Part shown: in pieces, positions 41,445 to 42,976 of the stretch
How positions within the stretch are numbered: the stretch's first letter is position 1
How the letters are laid out: the number at the start of each line of letters is the position of its first letter
Translations under genes and position numbers: made by a program
Assembly: GCA_002746975.1 (NCBI GenBank)
Contig: NVXE01000002.1
Location: 77,100-120,075, forward strand
Direction: 5' to 3'
Length of the DNA: 42,976 nucleotides
DNA from: Bacteroidota bacterium
GTDB taxonomy: Bacteria > Bacteroidota > Bacteroidia > Flavobacteriales_D > Sanyastnellaceae
The notes under the pieces: model-generated
Told to the model about the DNA's origin: nothing
Seen by the model: only the letters and a program-made list of their open reading frames with translations
The model's database searches: none

Positions 41445-42976
41445 ATGGAAGCTCAGCAGCCTTATAGACCTAAAAACAAAGTCCGAATTGTATCAGCCGC
41501 AAGTCTATTTGATGGGCATGATGCCGCCATAAATATTATGAGGCGTATTATTCAGAGGACAGGATGTGAGGTAATTCATTTGGGACACGATAGAAGTGTT
41601 GATGAGGTTGTGAATACAGCAATTCAGGAAGACGCACAGGCAATTGCAATGACATCTTACCAAGGTGGTCATAATGAGTACTTTAAATACATGAAAGACC
41701 TTCTTGAAGAAAGAGGGTCTGGTCATATTAAAATTTTCGGAGGCGGTGGTGGAACTATCCTTCCAGAGGAAATTGCTGATCTTCAGGATTATGGAATAGA
41801 GCGTATTTACCATCCTGATGATGGTCGTGAGATGGGCCTTCAAGGCATGATTAATGACTTAGTAAAAAGGTCTGACTTTGAAACTGTGTCTTCTATGTCA
41901 GCTCTTGATGGAGCATTAGAGAGGTTAGGTAAGCGAAATATTAGAGATATCGCTCGCTCAATTACTGCCGCTGAAAATGACGCAGAGGAATTTTCCAAAG
42001 AGTTCAAAAAATTATATAAAAAACTTCCTGAAGTTCCCGTTCTCGGTATTACAGGAACTGGAGGGTCGGGGAAATCTTCAATGGTTGATGAATTAGTTAG
42101 AAGGTTTCTATCTGACTTCCCAGACAAGCGAATCGCACTTGTTTCTGTTGATCCATCGAAACGCAAAACTGGAGGAGCCCTTTTAGGTGATAGAATTCGT
42201 ATGAATTCAATTCACAACGAGAGAGTATATATGAGATCTTTAGCTACTAGACAATCGAATTTAGCATTGTCTAAGCACGTAGCAGAAGCATTAAATGTCT
42301 TACGTGCCGCTGAATTTGATTTAATCATCTTAGAGACTAGTGGTATAGGCCAAAGTGATACTGAGATAATGGAGCATAGCGACGTAGCTCTTTATATTAT
42401 GACTCCTGAATTTGGAGCAGCTACTCAGCTTGAAAAAATCGACATGCTTGATTTTGCTGATGTCGTAGCTATTAACAAGTCCGATAAAAGGGGAGCACAA
42501 GATGCTTTGCGCGATGTTAGGAAGCAGTTTAAACGAAATCACGATTTATGGGATGCAAAAGACGAAGATCTACCCGTGATAGGTACGATTGCAAGCCAAT
42601 TTAACGATCCTGGCACCAACGTTTTATACTCTAGTTTAATGTTAAAATTAACTGATAAAACTGGGGCAGATTTGAAACCCGGAATAATTATTACAGAACC
42701 TGATGAAACGAGCGAAAAGGTCTTTATTATACCTCCTTCTAGAGTAAGATATTTAAGCGAAATTGCTGAAAGTAACCGTTCTTATGATAAGTGGGCTGAA
42801 AGACAATCTATCGTAGCCGGAAGGTTAGAGGCACTTCTTAAATCTACAGAGGAGTTTAAAGATAACGATGATGTAAGATCAGTAATTGAAGAAAAGACGA
42901 ACGAAGTTAAACTGGAACTCGATGCGAAAATGCTAGCGTGGCTTGAAGAATGGCCGTCGTTAAAAGCACGATATAG
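41445..42976 (+). CDS. icmF: IcmF-type fused acyl-CoA mutase, 5' part (runs off window)
   Basis: The frame opens at the ATG at 41445 and is free of stops to the window end (510 codons). The N-terminal B12-binding domain has ASLFDGHDAAINIMRRI (candidate Co-ligand His25), HLGHDRSVDEVV and TSYQGGHNEYF, then the FGGGGGTIL loop. A G-protein chaperone domain follows (P-loop GTGGSGKSS at about 204-212, SVDPSKRKTGGALLGDR, LETSGIGQSD, NKSDKRGAQDA with N-K-x-D). This order, B12 domain then MeaB-like GTPase, is typical of IcmF, whose mutase half should lie beyond the window. IcmF isomerises isobutyryl-CoA and n-butyryl-CoA (or a related pair) using adenosylcobalamin, with self-loading of the cofactor. 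Confidence 0.93.
   Translation, partial: MEAQQPYRPKNKVRIVSAASLFDGHDAAINIMRRIIQRTGCEVIHLGHDRSVDEVVNTAIQEDAQAIAMTSYQGGHNEYFKYMKDLLEERGSGHIKIFGGGGGTILPEEIADLQDYGIERIYHPDDGREMGLQGMINDLVKRSDFETVSSMSALDGALERLGKRNIRDIARSITAAENDAEEFSKEFKKLYKKLPEVPVLGITGTGGSGKSSMVDELVRRFLSDFPDKRIALVSVDPSKRKTGGALLGDRIRMNSIHNERVYMRSLATRQSNLALSKHVAEALNVLRAAEFDLIILETSGIGQSDTEIMEHSDVALYIMTPEFGAATQLEKIDMLDFADVVAINKSDKRGAQDALRDVRKQFKRNHDLWDAKDEDLPVIGTIASQFNDPGTNVLYSSLMLKLTDKTGADLKPGIIITEPDETSEKVFIIPPSRVRYLSEIAESNRSYDKWAERQSIVAGRLEALLKSTEEFKDNDDVRSVIEEKTNEVKLELDAKMLAWLEEWPSLKARY

Noticed and set aside
41505-42542. Minus-strand ORFs (70-112 codons) near the window end
   Set aside because: They are antisense shadows of the mutase gene, which is continuous from 41445 to the window end on the plus strand.

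Overview
The window looks like a chromosomal segment of an AT-rich marine-type member of the Bacteroidota, most likely Flavobacteriales (Cryomorphaceae/Crocinitomicaceae-like). The placement rests on type IX secretion (T9SS) C-terminal sorting tails (type A at 1988-3085 and 13238-14248, type B at 37864-40263), a PorP/SprF-like protein, SprB-like repeats, a TamB-like protein, TAnnTTTG-type -7 promoter boxes, and a LuxC-like acyl-CoA reductase divergent from a ferredoxin. The species is not determined.

Layout. 1-7.9 kb: the 3' part of a tamB-like gene, a T9SS type A secreted protein, a small cytoplasmic protein abutting a lipoprotein gene, the luxC-like/ferredoxin divergent pair and two exported unknowns. 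7.9-11.3 kb (minus strand): a repeat-rich secreted protein, a threonine aldolase and an Smr-domain protein. 11.4-15.6 kb: two MFS transporters flanking an exported intradiol dioxygenase that carries a T9SS tail. 15.8-20.5 kb: a giant (about 1580 aa) secreted repeat protein built from an internal duplication. 20.55-23.65 kb: an accessory stretch with a decayed IS3-family element, a tRNA-Arg(ACG) gene with its terminator, and about 1.25 kb without a convincing gene but with a dense cluster of inverted repeats. 23.65-29.5 kb: a SAM methyltransferase downstream of a C1B peptidase gene, divergent from an M1 metallopeptidase. 29.5-36.1 kb: a CDF metal transporter, an outer-membrane-type protein, a cyclophilin lipoprotein, an orphan ECF sigma factor and uvrA. 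36.2-40.3 kb (minus strand): a surface-protein cluster, namely a T9SS type B adhesin-like protein, PorP/SprF, and a small exported protein whose only domain resembles the N-terminal domain of the adhesin. 40.4 kb to the end: a DUF3089 alpha/beta hydrolase and the 5' part of an IcmF-type fused acyl-CoA mutase that runs off the window.

Common theme. Much of the window encodes the cell envelope and exported proteins: several T9SS cargo proteins, one T9SS partner, exported peptidases, lipoproteins and outer-membrane proteins. Housekeeping genes (uvrA, tRNA-Arg, threonine aldolase) sit between them. No CRISPR array, recognisable defence system or prophage was seen. The features most worth a second look are the structured gene desert beside tRNA-Arg, the shared C-terminal tail of the two large Cys-rich secreted proteins, the duplicated architecture of the giant protein, and the domain shared by the two exported proteins of the PorP cluster.
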